NCBI GenBank assembly: GCA_030596145.1
Contig: JAUVKS010000046.1
Location: forward strand, 1 to 9,917
Source of the DNA: Pseudomonadota bacterium
GTDB taxonomy: Bacteria > Desulfobacterota > Syntrophia > Syntrophales > JADFWA01
Length of the DNA: 9,917 nucleotides
Reading direction: 5' to 3'
Under the pieces are notes generated by a model. It had not been told where the DNA came from. It was given only the letters and a program-made list of their open reading frames with translations, and ran no database searches. Of the stretch, positions 1 to 6,170 are shown one piece after another; the first letter of the stretch is position 1; every line of letters starts with the position of its first letter. Made by a program: the position numbers and the translations under genes.

Positions 1-633
1 TATCAAAAAAGGAAGATATATCATAAACCCGATTTGAAAAGCCGTCTTTAATTCACTGATTGCAAAGGCGGGCATCAATACTGGAAGTTTGATCTCATCA
101 GGTTTTTGGGGTCTTTCCCCTCTTGAAATTTTGACAAAGAGGGCAATATCTTTCTCTCTCGTCTGTTTTAACATAAATTCTTTTATGGGCTGCACCGCCA
201 GATCAAATGCCTTTTCAGCAGATATCTCTTCATTAATATACGGCTGCAGCGCCTGCGAATTCACCTTGTTCCAGACAGGGGTCATAATAAAAAAGGTCAG
301 GAAGAGAGCTAATCCAATGATAATCTGGTTTGCGGGCATCTGCTGTGTGCCCAGCGCATGCCTGAGAAGGGAAAGGACTATGACAATTCGAGTAAATGAA
401 GTCAGCATTACAAGTATTGCGGGTGCAAGAGACAGCACGGTAAGCAAAAACAGGAGTTGCAGCGTTACCGATATCTTTCCGGGTTCATCACCACCATCCC
501 CCACAGTCAGGTTTATCGAGGGAAAGGAAAGTGGCTGGCCCCACGAAGAGGTCGCAAAAAAAACAAGTCCGGAAATTATTAGGATGCATATAAGATATTT
601 CCCGAATCTTGATGGTCTCGTAAAAAGAGTCAA
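1..633 (-). CDS. fliP: Flagellar export-gate protein FliP, 3' end cut off by window edge
   Basis: FliP forms the core of the export-gate channel of the flagellar type III secretion system in the inner membrane. The visible 211 codons cover most of the usual ~250 residues. The N-terminus is a signal peptide (basic RPSRFGKY, then a hydrophobic stretch at about 13-29, likely cleaved near residue 32), as known for FliP. The two family signatures are seen: residues 76-118 (MLTSFTRIVIVLSLLRHALG, then QQMPANQIIIGLALF and TPVW) and 188-211 (MPAFAISELKTAFQIGFMIY and so on). There is no ATG near the N-terminus. The start chosen is TTG at 633-631, supported by a GAGG ribosome binding site seven bases upstream; an upstream ATG frame stops at once. 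FliO lies 282 bp upstream across a repeat-filled gap. The TTG start and the gap are the only odd points; identity is secure. Confidence 0.95.
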   Translation of the reverse strand, partial: MTLFTRPSRFGKYLICILIISGLVFFATSSWGQPLSFPSINLTVGDGGDEPGKISVTLQLLFLLTVLSLAPAILVMLTSFTRIVIVLSLLRHALGTQQMPANQIIIGLALFLTFFIMTPVWNKVNSQALQPYINEEISAEKAFDLAVQPIKEFMLKQTREKDIALFVKISRGERPQKPDEIKLPVLMPAFAISELKTAFQIGFMIYLPFLI

Positions 634-690
634 TTTATGACCTCGTTAACAAGTTGCATTTATGCCATACATACAGAGTTGTTTTGAAAG

Positions 691-912
691 ATGAACGTCC
701 AACATCGAACATTGAACGTCGAACGTCGAATAATGATGTCGCTCCGCTCTTCAAATTATTCCAATATCTTTTCCCATTCAATATTCGATATTGGATGTTC
801 GATGTTCATCTTTTCTTTCATCTTTTCCCATTCAATGTTCGATGTTGGACGTTCGACCCGGCCTTCGCAGCCGCTTCGGCGGAGTATGCTGTTCGATGTT
901 CATTTTTTTCAG
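691..912. repeat. Dispersed TTCGATGTTGGACGTTCGA-type repeat in the fliO-fliP gap
   Basis: This stretch fills most of the gap between fliP and fliO. Bases 693-716 and 831-854 are a perfect 24-bp inverted repeat enclosing 114 bases. Within it, 766-802 is repeated directly at 820-856 with three mismatches. The right end (838-912) contains CCGCTTCGGCGG, a 4-bp stem with a TTCG loop, and ends only 3 bp from the fliO stop codon. Bases 838-912 recur without mismatch, inverted, at 5897-5971, and 694-750 recurs inverted at 6171-6227 with four mismatches. Open frames here encode only translated repeat (RCWTFDV-like peptides) and are not genes. I recall this kind of repeat from intergenic regions of many environmental bacteria; no function is known to me. 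Confidence 0.85.
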
Positions 913-915
913 GCC

Positions 916-1272
916 CTACTTCAACAGTCTTTTTAAATAATCAGAAAATGGAGCGCTTTTGCCTTCCTGCCCCTGAATATTTTTCAGTTGTTCAAGTGAT
1001 TCAGCGCCCACGATCTCTGTTAAGAGGGATATCCCGCTGTTCGAAATGCCGATCACCATAATATGTCCCAATACATTAATAAGCATTATACTGCTCTTGG
1101 GCCCCAGGTATTTAACAGACAGGATCTTTATCAATCCCCTGTCGTTGATTTTCACTCCACCCTTCTTCATGATCTTTTTGAACAGATACGCAGCGATAAT
1201 CATGACGCCCAGTGTAACGGCAAGGGCCGACACGATTTTCAAAAGGGAGGAAAACAATTCCGGTGAATTCAT
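916..1272 (-). CDS. fliO: Flagellar biosynthesis protein FliO
   Basis: FliO is a small single-pass membrane protein that helps assemble the FliP ring of the flagellar export gate. This 118-residue product has the family layout: a short periplasmic N-terminus, one membrane segment at about 10-32 (LLKIVSALAVTLGVMIIAAY), a basic patch (FKKIMKKGG), then a cytoplasmic beta-rich domain with IKILSVKYLGPKSSIMLINV and HIMVIGISNSGISLL, typical of FliO. The ATG at 1272 is preceded by GAGGAG four bases upstream. The frame is open further upstream to 1326, but that part is translated from the tandem repeat between fliN and fliO and is unlikely to be made. It sits between fliN and fliP, the usual place. 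Sequence is poorly conserved in this family, so position adds to the call. Confidence 0.9.
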   Translation of the reverse strand: MNSPELFSSLLKIVSALAVTLGVMIIAAYLFKKIMKKGGVKINDRGLIKILSVKYLGPKSSIMLINVLGHIMVIGISNSGISLLTEIVGAESLEQLKNIQGQEGKSAPFSDYLKRLLK

Positions 1273-1287
1273 AATGCTCCTCATTGG

Positions 1288-1373
1288 TTGAGTAGTCGAG
1301 TAGTTGACTAATTCCCACTCGACCATTTCCCTACTTGACTACTCGACTATTTCCCTACTCGACTAATCAACTA
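1288..1373. repeat. ACTCGACTA-type tandem/inverted repeat at the fliN stop
   Basis: The fliN-fliO gap consists of degenerate copies of TACTCGACTATTTCCC. TAGTCGAGTAG at 1293-1303 is inverted as CTACTCGACTA at 1339-1349 and again at 1355-1365, so the transcript can fold into alternative hairpins. The array runs into the fliN TAG stop codon (1371-1373). No T-run follows a stem, so it is not a typical intrinsic terminator. Confidence 0.8.
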
Positions 1374-1826
1374 TTTCAGCTTATTAATCCTCTCGACAGT
1401 GGAGACAATGTCCGTCAATCTGACTCCGAACTTCTCATTGACCACAACTACTTCACCCTTGGCAATCAATCGATTATTGGCAAAAACCTCCATCGGTTCC
1501 CCTGCAAGCTTCGTTAACTCTATGATTGAGCCCCGACTTAACTGGAGAAGTTCGTTTATCAGCAGCTTTTTTCTACCCAGCTCAACAGCCACTGTAAGGG
1601 GTATATCCAAAATAAAATCCAGGTCCAGGGATCCTTTTTTTGTCTCGCCTTTTTTTACTTCGTCGAACCTGACGGCGCTGACCCCTTTTTTTGCGGATGG
1701 CTGCTCTGCCCCTTCCAGTTCATCCTGAACGTCGTCCCAGCCAACTTCTTCATCCTTTTTTGTTTCTTTTGCTTCTTCAGGCTTTTTTACTTCTTTTGCT
1801 TCTTCAGCCGACTCATTCTGATCCAT
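1371..1826 (-). CDS. fliN: Flagellar motor switch protein FliN
   Basis: FliN is the lowest layer of the cytoplasmic C-ring; with FliM it forms the switch complex and contributes to docking of export substrates. Residues 68-147 are a complete SpoA/FliN domain (LDFILDIPLTVAVELGRKKL, LLQLSRGSIIELTKLAGEPM, EVFANNRLIAKGEVVVVNEK, FGVRLTDIV). The first ~65 residues are a charged Lys/Glu/Ala-rich low-complexity extension with repeated KKPEEAKETKKDEE-like segments, a variable feature of FliN proteins. The ATG at 1826 has AAGGGG about nine bases upstream. It starts 27 bp after the fliM stop, so the two are surely cotranscribed. Length 151 residues is normal for a FliN with an N-terminal extension. Confidence 0.97.
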   Translation of the reverse strand: MDQNESAEEAKEVKKPEEAKETKKDEEVGWDDVQDELEGAEQPSAKKGVSAVRFDEVKKGETKKGSLDLDFILDIPLTVAVELGRKKLLINELLQLSRGSIIELTKLAGEPMEVFANNRLIAKGEVVVVNEKFGVRLTDIVSTVERINKLK

Positions 1827-1847
1827 GTAAACACACCCCTTTCCCTT

Positions 1848-1865
1848 TAACCTTCAACCTTCAAC
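1848..1865. repeat. Short ACCTTCA heptamer repeat at the fliM stop
   Basis: Two and a half copies of a 7-bp unit (TAACCTTCAACCTTCAAC) straddle the fliM TGA stop at 1854-1856. It is the smallest example of the stop-adjacent arrays in this window. Confidence 0.55.
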
Positions 1866-2831
1866 AAATTTTGATATCTCTACCGCCAGGTTCCCCCTGG
1901 AAAGCCCTGGCCGTCCCTTAAACTTAAGGATATTTTCTACATAACCATCCAGACTATCACTGCAATATTGATCCAGAATGACCACATCCCCCTTTTTCAG
2001 ACTTACAATTTCCTTCCCGCTCAGCTCCGTTCTGCCTAACTCTACAGTCAGGTCTACATTTGAACATCTAAGCCCCTCCTTCAATCTGTCCTCCCACTCT
2101 TTATCAACCTCAAGCGTATCCTCATGATAACCTGCCCGTAATTTTTTCTCGAACGGCTTTACCGTTAAATAAGGTATGCAGAACGTCATCGCGCCTGAAG
2201 AAAATTCCAGGTCGATTTCAAATTTTATAACAATCGCAACGTCGTTAGGCGACATAAGCTGTGCAAACTGGGGATTGGTTTCTGATTTCTGATAGGAGAC
2301 ATCAAGTTTTACAATTGTTTCCCATACCTTTTGAAAATCAGAGAGGGCGCTTGATACAACTCGCTTTATTATATTATTTTCTATAGTTGTAAAATCTCTT
2401 CCCTCGACTTTAAACTTCGTCCGCCCGGATCCTCCAAAGATAATATCAACCAGCGCAAATACTACTTGTGGTTCAAAGCCAATAAGCGAACTGCCGCTTA
2501 ACGGCTTCATTTGAAAGATATGAAGACTCGCAGGCACTGAAATTGCTTTTATAAAATCTACATACTTGACCATATCCACCGATAACGTACTTATATTAAC
2601 GGCTCTTCTTAACAATGAGGACATAGTTATCCTGAACCTTCTGGCGAATTTTTCAGCCGTCGTTTCTACAATCGGCATCTTCTCATATACGACTCTATCC
2701 TGACCGGTTAGATCGTATGGCTGGACTTCCGATGGCTCATGCACCTCCTCCTCTTGTTCCGTCTCAATCTCACCATCTGATATCCCCGTTAAAAGGGCAT
2801 CTATCTCTTCCTGTGACAAAACCTCAGACAT
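1854..2831 (-). CDS. fliM: Flagellar motor switch protein FliM
   Basis: FliM is the C-ring protein that binds phosphorylated CheY and passes the signal to FliG, changing rotation direction. The 325-residue product is full length. Residues 5-14 (LSQEEIDALL) are the conserved N-terminal CheY-P-binding peptide, followed by an acidic linker to about 35. Residues 45-235 form the CheC-like middle domain, with FARRFRITMSSLLRRAVNI and the GGSGR loop at 133-137 that contacts FliG. Residues 245-322 are the C-terminal SpoA domain that pairs with FliN. The ATG at 2831 has AAAGGAG nine bases upstream. It follows fliL after a 170-bp repeat-rich gap and precedes fliN by 27 bp. The intact CheY-binding peptide implies chemotactic control of the motor. 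Confidence 0.98.
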   Translation of the reverse strand: MSEVLSQEEIDALLTGISDGEIETEQEEEVHEPSEVQPYDLTGQDRVVYEKMPIVETTAEKFARRFRITMSSLLRRAVNISTLSVDMVKYVDFIKAISVPASLHIFQMKPLSGSSLIGFEPQVVFALVDIIFGGSGRTKFKVEGRDFTTIENNIIKRVVSSALSDFQKVWETIVKLDVSYQKSETNPQFAQLMSPNDVAIVIKFEIDLEFSSGAMTFCIPYLTVKPFEKKLRAGYHEDTLEVDKEWEDRLKEGLRCSNVDLTVELGRTELSGKEIVSLKKGDVVILDQYCSDSLDGYVENILKFKGRPGLSRGNLAVEISKFVEG

Positions 2832-2854
2832 CTATGTTGTCTCCTTTGGTCAGG

Positions 2855-3001
2855 ATTAAGGATTAAAGGATTACCCCCCCTCAATCCCTTAATTCGCTTA
2901 ATTGCGAATTTAGGAATTTAGGAATTTAGGAATTGAAGGTATTCTACCGATTTTAATTCCTTAATCCCTCAATCCCTCAATCCCTCAATCCCCTAATCCT
3001 T
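2855..3001. repeat. 8-bp tandem repeats in the fliL-fliM gap
   Basis: Two period-8 arrays fill the gap. Bases 2907-2934 contain three copies of TTTAGGAA, and 2961-3000 several copies of TCCCTCAA running up to the fliL stop (3002-3004). AGGATTAAGGATTA near 2857 is roughly the inverse of TAATCCCCTAATCCT at the other end, so the gap can fold on itself. No promoter was recognised in it. Confidence 0.8.
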
Positions 3002-3499
3002 CTATTGTATAAGAAATTCAGTAAAATAGACCCTTCTGACCTGACCTTTAATAAGATAGCCATTAAGACGCACAGCAATCTCGTCTTTAAGACGCTGTTT
3101 TTTCTCAAAGCCTACTATATCTTTATAACTTTTTGATGAAAGGAGGCCTAAAATGCTGTCCATGACTTTTGGTTTTAACAGTTCCAGCTCAGACAGACAA
3201 TCCTGATTAGATACTTCGATCTGGATCGCAGCCTTTAAGTACCTTTCACCGTTATCATCCATCAGATTTACGACCAGGCTGCCCATAGGCCAAATACCCG
3301 GTTTCTGAACAGTCTGTTCGGCGCCCGCTTTTTCCGAACCGGAATCACTACTCTTATAGTACGTCCACCCCGCAAAACCCACGGCCCCTAAAATCACTAC
3401 CCCAAAAAATACTGCAATCCATTTAATGATTGATTTTTTACTTTTTTTGGGTTCTTCTTTTTTTTCTTCGAGTTCCTCTTCCTTCTCTTTTTCAACCAT
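3002..3499 (-). CDS. fliL: Flagellar basal-body-associated protein FliL
   Basis: FliL is a single-pass inner-membrane protein that forms a ring around the stator and supports its activity under load. Residues 1-22 are a highly charged Glu/Lys cytoplasmic tail, 25-48 the membrane segment (IKWIAVFFGVVILGAVGFAG), and 68-165 the periplasmic stomatin-like domain with the family hallmarks VVNLMDDNGERYLK (76-89) and VRRVYFTEFLIQ at the very C-terminus. Length 165 is typical. The ATG at 3499 has AGGAGG eight bases upstream. The gene lies directly after motB, matching its role with the stator; its stop touches the 8-bp repeat array of the fliL-fliM gap. Confidence 0.97.
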   Translation of the reverse strand: MVEKEKEEELEEKKEEPKKSKKSIIKWIAVFFGVVILGAVGFAGWTYYKSSDSGSEKAGAEQTVQKPGIWPMGSLVVNLMDDNGERYLKAAIQIEVSNQDCLSELELLKPKVMDSILGLLSSKSYKDIVGFEKKQRLKDEIAVRLNGYLIKGQVRRVYFTEFLIQ

Positions 3500-3530
3500 T
3501 GCCGCGCCCTCCTCAACTTAATTCGCTTCG

Positions 3531-3580
3531 CTCAATTCCTCAATTCCTCAATCCCTCAATCCCCCAATCCCCCAATCCCT
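3531..3580. repeat. 8-bp CTCAATCC array overlapping the end of motB
   Basis: About six consecutive 8-bp units (TCAATTCC, TCAATCCC, CCAATCCC variants) span the motB stop codon at 3540-3542. Bases 3540-3581 are translated as the last residues of MotB. The unit resembles that of the fliL-fliM gap but the two arrays are not copies of each other. Confidence 0.8.
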
Positions 3581-4292
3581 TACCCTTTTTTAACGTCAAA
3601 ATAACCTCCACTCTCCTGTTGAGTTCCCTGTTATGGTCGCTCACATCCGGAAGAAGGGGTTTTGAGTCCGCATAACCTGCCGCAGAAAGCCTTTCCGGAA
3701 GAATGCCTCCTTCAGAAATAAAATATTTGACGACACTTACGGCCCGGGCCGTTGAAAGCTCCCAGTTGGATGGAAATTGTTCATTATTTATGAGAACATT
3801 ATCCGTATGCCCGTTCACCTTTATCCGGCAATCGGTTTTTTGAAGAATAGAGCAGAGGGCATTAAGAGCAGGGCGGTTTCTTTCTTCAATTTCAGCCATA
3901 CCTGTCTTGAATAATAAGTTTTCTCCAAGGACAACGGAAACCCCCTCCTTTATCACCTTTACGTCCATTGCGCTTTCCTCTAAATACGCAAACATTTTGG
4001 CTGCCTCGTTTATATCCCTGGCCAATTTTCTCTTATCTCTTTCAAATATCAGGGCTCTGTTTCTCATGAGAATAACGAAAGGGGTAAAAATCTTCACATC
4101 CGCTTTTGTCCCGTATTCTGAGAGTTTAAATGTAGATCTTACAGAACGAGATGCCTCTGCCAGTTTGGATGCGTCCAGTTTTGAAAGCGAAAGGATTAAG
4201 ACAAAAAATGTAAGGAGCAATGTCACCATGTCATTAAAGGTTAAAAGCCATTTCCCTCCCCCACCTTCTGGTTTTTTATGCTTATTTCCCAA
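3540..4292 (-). CDS. motB: Stator protein MotB (PomB-like), with ion-binding aspartate
   Basis: MotB pairs with MotA to form the ion channel and anchors the stator to peptidoglycan. A basic N-terminus is followed by the membrane segment (residues 16-37) containing FNDMVTLLLTFFVLILS; D21 is the universal ion-accepting aspartate. The segment after it (LSKLDASKLAEAS) resembles PomB. The periplasmic OmpA-like domain (about 122-234) has GHTDN (161-165), NWELSTARA (176-184) and NRRVE (225-229), which bind peptidoglycan. The start is uncertain: TTG at 4304 directly abuts the GGAGGG site (4310-4305), too close to be used; TTG at 4292, 13 bases from the GGAGG core, is chosen and gives 250 residues. 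The start lies inside the preceding motB-like gene, so translation is probably coupled. The last 14 residues (GKGLGDWGIEGLRN) come from the 8-bp repeat array and are probably not ancestral. Confidence 0.95.
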   Translation of the reverse strand: MGNKHKKPEGGGGKWLLTFNDMVTLLLTFFVLILSLSKLDASKLAEASRSVRSTFKLSEYGTKADVKIFTPFVILMRNRALIFERDKRKLARDINEAAKMFAYLEESAMDVKVIKEGVSVVLGENLLFKTGMAEIEERNRPALNALCSILQKTDCRIKVNGHTDNVLINNEQFPSNWELSTARAVSVVKYFISEGGILPERLSAAGYADSKPLLPDVSDHNRELNRRVEVILTLKKGKGLGDWGIEGLRN

Positions 4293-4971
4293 AATAAAAT
4301 TCAACCCTCCGGTTTTTTTGCCTGCCTTCAGATGTAGCGTTTGATTCGACAGGATGATACCGGCTGAACCCGACAGCAGTTAGCTTCTCCGAAGGAAGCT
4401 CCCCCTTCTCAAGCAAATACCGCAGGACATTGACCGCCCGGGTCGTTGACAGCTCCCAGTTCGACGGAAACCCGGAAGTGTTTATCGGAATATTATCCGT
4501 ATGACCTTCCACTCTTATAGAAAAAGACGCTCTTCGCGCCACCTTTATTATCGCATTAAGACAGGGATATGCCTGTTCGTTCAGCACAGCCATTCCTGAT
4601 GGAAAAAATACATTGTTTGCAAAGGTGGCTTTAAATACATTCCCGTCCCTTTCTATGCTGACCGACTTATCCAGACCTGTCTCACTGAGATATCTCCCTA
4701 AGGATTCCATACCAATTACAATGGATTTATCAGGACCTTCCATAACATCCGAAAGCTGGAAGATATTACTGCCTCTATCAGGCTTATCGTTTTCGTTTTC
4801 TATGAGCGCCTTTCCGTGCATGAAGTCTTTTATTTTCTTGGATTCGATAGTTGAATACGACGCAAGCATGGCAAAAAGAGCCACCAGAATCAGCACAAGA
4901 GAACAGTATATTGTCTGCCAGCCTGCAATAGGAGCTTCTCCTTCACTGTTCTTTTTGTATTCTTCATCCAT
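4282..4971 (-). CDS. MotB-like OmpA-family protein lacking the channel aspartate
   Basis: This 229-residue protein has MotB architecture: a short cytoplasmic tail, one membrane segment at 19-42 (TIYCSLVLILVALFAMLASY), a linker, and an OmpA/MotB peptidoglycan-binding domain (about 110-227) with GHTDN (156-160), NWELSTTRA (171-179) and NRRVE (220-224). Aligned from the shared Trp (W18) to the next MotB, the essential aspartate is replaced by Ser24, and the membrane segment has no acidic residue at all. It therefore should not conduct ions by the normal mechanism, while its wall-anchoring half looks intact. It starts 2 bp after the motA stop and overlaps motB, so all three are tightly coupled. 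Ribosome binding is weak (GGATTAGAG region). It may be a structural partner in the stator or a mixed dimer with MotB; that role is inference. Confidence 0.9.
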   Translation of the reverse strand: MDEEYKKNSEGEAPIAGWQTIYCSLVLILVALFAMLASYSTIESKKIKDFMHGKALIENENDKPDRGSNIFQLSDVMEGPDKSIVIGMESLGRYLSETGLDKSVSIERDGNVFKATFANNVFFPSGMAVLNEQAYPCLNAIIKVARRASFSIRVEGHTDNIPINTSGFPSNWELSTTRAVNVLRYLLEKGELPSEKLTAVGFSRYHPVESNATSEGRQKNRRVEFYFGK

Positions 4972-4973
4972 CT

Positions 4974-5735
4974 CTAATCCACAGCCTTTCTCTTGTCCGG
5001 AGATATAAATGAATAGAGCTTCTCCTCTAATATCCTTGGGTTGTCTCCTGACTGGACAGCGAGAATACCGCTTATGATCAGTTGTTTTAGCATAACTTCA
5101 CTGGAACTTCGCGTCTTCAGCTTGCCTGCGGCCGGCAGAAAAACCAGATTTGCCATGATGACGCCATAAAAAGTGGTTATTAGAGCAATGGCCATGGACG
5201 GCCCTATGGAGGACGGGTCATCCATATCCACCAGCATCTTTATCAATCCGATCAGGGTTCCAACCATTCCCATGGCCGGCGCAAAATTTCCCATGGTTGT
5301 AAATATCTCCGCGCCCAGCCTGTGCCTCTCGGAAATAAATTCAAGTTCCGTATGAAGAATCCTGGAAAGGGCGGCAGGCTCAATGCCGTCTATCATCAAC
5401 ATTATTCCTTTGGCAAGGAAGGGATCTTTAATCTCTTCGACTTTGTCCTCCAGGGCTAATATCCCATCACGCCGGGAAATCTTCGACATATCCACCAGTA
5501 TTTCTATCACTTCTTCTGTTTTCAGTTTCTTCCGTAAAAATATATTCTTTGCCACCTTCACCACCCCGATGATATCCGACATGGGGTAGTTGATAAGCGA
5601 GGCGCCAAGAGTTCCACCCAGGACGATCATTGCGGATGGCAAATTTATAAACCATCCCAATCCACCGCCAACAGCCATGGCGCTGATCACAAGACCGAAC
5701 CCGAACACAATTCCTAAAATAGTTGATATATCCAT
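4974..5735 (-). CDS. motA: Stator protein MotA, PomA/MotP (sodium) type
   Basis: MotA surrounds MotB in the stator; ion flow through the complex drives its action on FliG. The 253 residues are the length of the short PomA/MotP type. Membrane segments are seen at about 5-24, 31-50, 150-170 and 181-203, with the cytoplasmic FliG-contacting loop (about 60-145) between the second and third. Conserved prolines are P153 (FAPAMGMVGTLIGL) and P201 (NLVFLPAAGKL). T160 and the pair T187-T188 (ALITTFYGVIMAN) match the threonines of sodium-driven PomA/MotP, where proton-type MotA usually has Ala or Gly at the first of the pair; sodium use is thus suggested. The ATG at 5735 has no clear Shine-Dalgarno site, but fits the family N-terminus, and a sigma-54 promoter lies just upstream. 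It is the first gene of the motA-fliO run. Confidence 0.96.
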   Translation of the reverse strand: MDISTILGIVFGFGLVISAMAVGGGLGWFINLPSAMIVLGGTLGASLINYPMSDIIGVVKVAKNIFLRKKLKTEEVIEILVDMSKISRRDGILALEDKVEEIKDPFLAKGIMLMIDGIEPAALSRILHTELEFISERHRLGAEIFTTMGNFAPAMGMVGTLIGLIKMLVDMDDPSSIGPSMAIALITTFYGVIMANLVFLPAAGKLKTRSSSEVMLKQLIISGILAVQSGDNPRILEEKLYSFISPDKRKAVD

Positions 5736-5751
5736 TATTAAAGTTTAGAAA

Positions 5752-5767
5752 AGCAAAGATTGTGCCA
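5752..5767 (-). promoter_or_regulatory. Sigma-54 (RpoN) promoter for motA and downstream genes
   Basis: On the minus strand TGGCACAATCTTTGCT matches the -24/-12 consensus TGGCAC-N5-TTGCW at every fixed base, with GG and GC at the required spacing. The expected transcription start is about base 5741, leaving only about six bases before the motA ATG at 5735. Sigma-54 control of middle flagellar genes is well established in many Gram-negative bacteria. It would need an enhancer-binding activator; I could not identify the activator site. The match, orientation and position make chance unlikely. Confidence 0.85.
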
Positions 5768-5805
5768 TAGGATTGATGATTGATGATTGTCGATTGAAAA
5801 GACAG

Positions 5806-5896
5806 AGCGCAAGGATTGAGGAGTTAGAGGGATAGAGGGTGAGAAGGTTAGAGGGGTAGAGGGTGAGGGGGTTAGAAGGTGAGAGGGTTAGAGGGA
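5806..5896. repeat. G-rich degenerate array (GAGGGTTAGAGGG) upstream of motA
   Basis: Variable units of 7-16 bp (TTAGAGGG, ATAGAGGG, TGAGAAGG, TGAGGGGG) fill about 90 bp, preceded at 5770-5790 by GATTGAT repeats. G-runs at 5829-5831, 5837-5839, 5853-5856, 5861-5863, 5867-5871 and 5885-5887 on the + strand could form a G-quadruplex with one long loop. The array ends exactly where the 75-bp inverted repeat starts. It lies about 40-130 bp upstream of the sigma-54 site, where activators often bind. Confidence 0.7.
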
Positions 5897-5971
5897 CTGA
5901 AAAAAATGAACATCGAACAGCATACTCCGCCGAAGCGGCTGCGAAGGCCGGGTCGAACGTCCAACATCGAA
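5897..5971. repeat. 75-bp perfect inverted copy of the repeat at 838-912
   Basis: Base-by-base comparison shows that these 75 bases are the exact reverse complement of 838-912, with mismatches at both flanking positions. It contains CCGCCGAAGCGG (stem of 4 with a GAA-type centre on this strand). Together with the copy at 838-912 it brackets the complete motA-to-fliO block in inverted orientation. Confidence 0.92.
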
Positions 5972-6001
5972 TTTTGAATAAGGAATTCTGCCAATTTTAA
6001 T

Positions 6002-6057
6002 CCACAGATTACGCAGATTACACAGATTTTTTTGCTTGTGCGTTGCACGCAGACAGG
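6002..6057. repeat. CACAGATTACGCAGATTA repeat plus GCGT-TGC-ACGC hairpin
   Basis: Three 9-bp units (CACAGATTA, CGCAGATTA, CACAGATTT) run into a T-tract, followed by TGCGT-TGC-ACGCA (6039-6051), a 5-bp stem with a 3-base loop. The CACAGATTA unit is a widespread intergenic repeat type in environmental bacterial genomes (from memory). It lies between the two halves of the TTCGATGTT-type element and may be an insertion into it. The rest of 6058-6170 shows no gene and no further clear structure. Confidence 0.65.
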
Positions 6058-6170
6058 CGTGAGTTATTGGGTTAAATTCCCAGAAGCAGACTTCGGAGTA
6101 GTTCATTTAAAATGATAGAGCGAAGCGATTCTACAAATATTCAATATTCAATCGACAATATTCAATTGAA

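Noticed and set aside
89..640. 183-residue open frame on the + strand
   Set aside because: It lies antisense to fliP, whose minus-strand translation carries both FliP signatures and a signal peptide; the + frame shows no known features.
654..1061. Open frames on the + strand between fliP and fliO (135 and 81 codons)
   Set aside because: They are translations of the TTCGATGTT repeat (RCWTFD-type peptides) continuing into antisense of fliO.
1273..1326. Longer fliO start at 1326 adding 18 residues
   Set aside because: The extra codons come from the tandem repeat and the ATG at 1272 has a good ribosome binding site and a normal FliO N-terminus.
2907..3000. Possible CRISPR array from regularly repeated units
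   Set aside because: Units are 8 bp with no spacers; true CRISPR repeats are about 24-40 bp with unique spacers of similar length.
5888..6106. 72-codon minus-strand frame upstream of motA
   Set aside because: It is made of the CACAGATTA repeat (NLCNLRNLW) and the 75-bp inverted repeat (RSMLFDVHFF); no independent coding signal.
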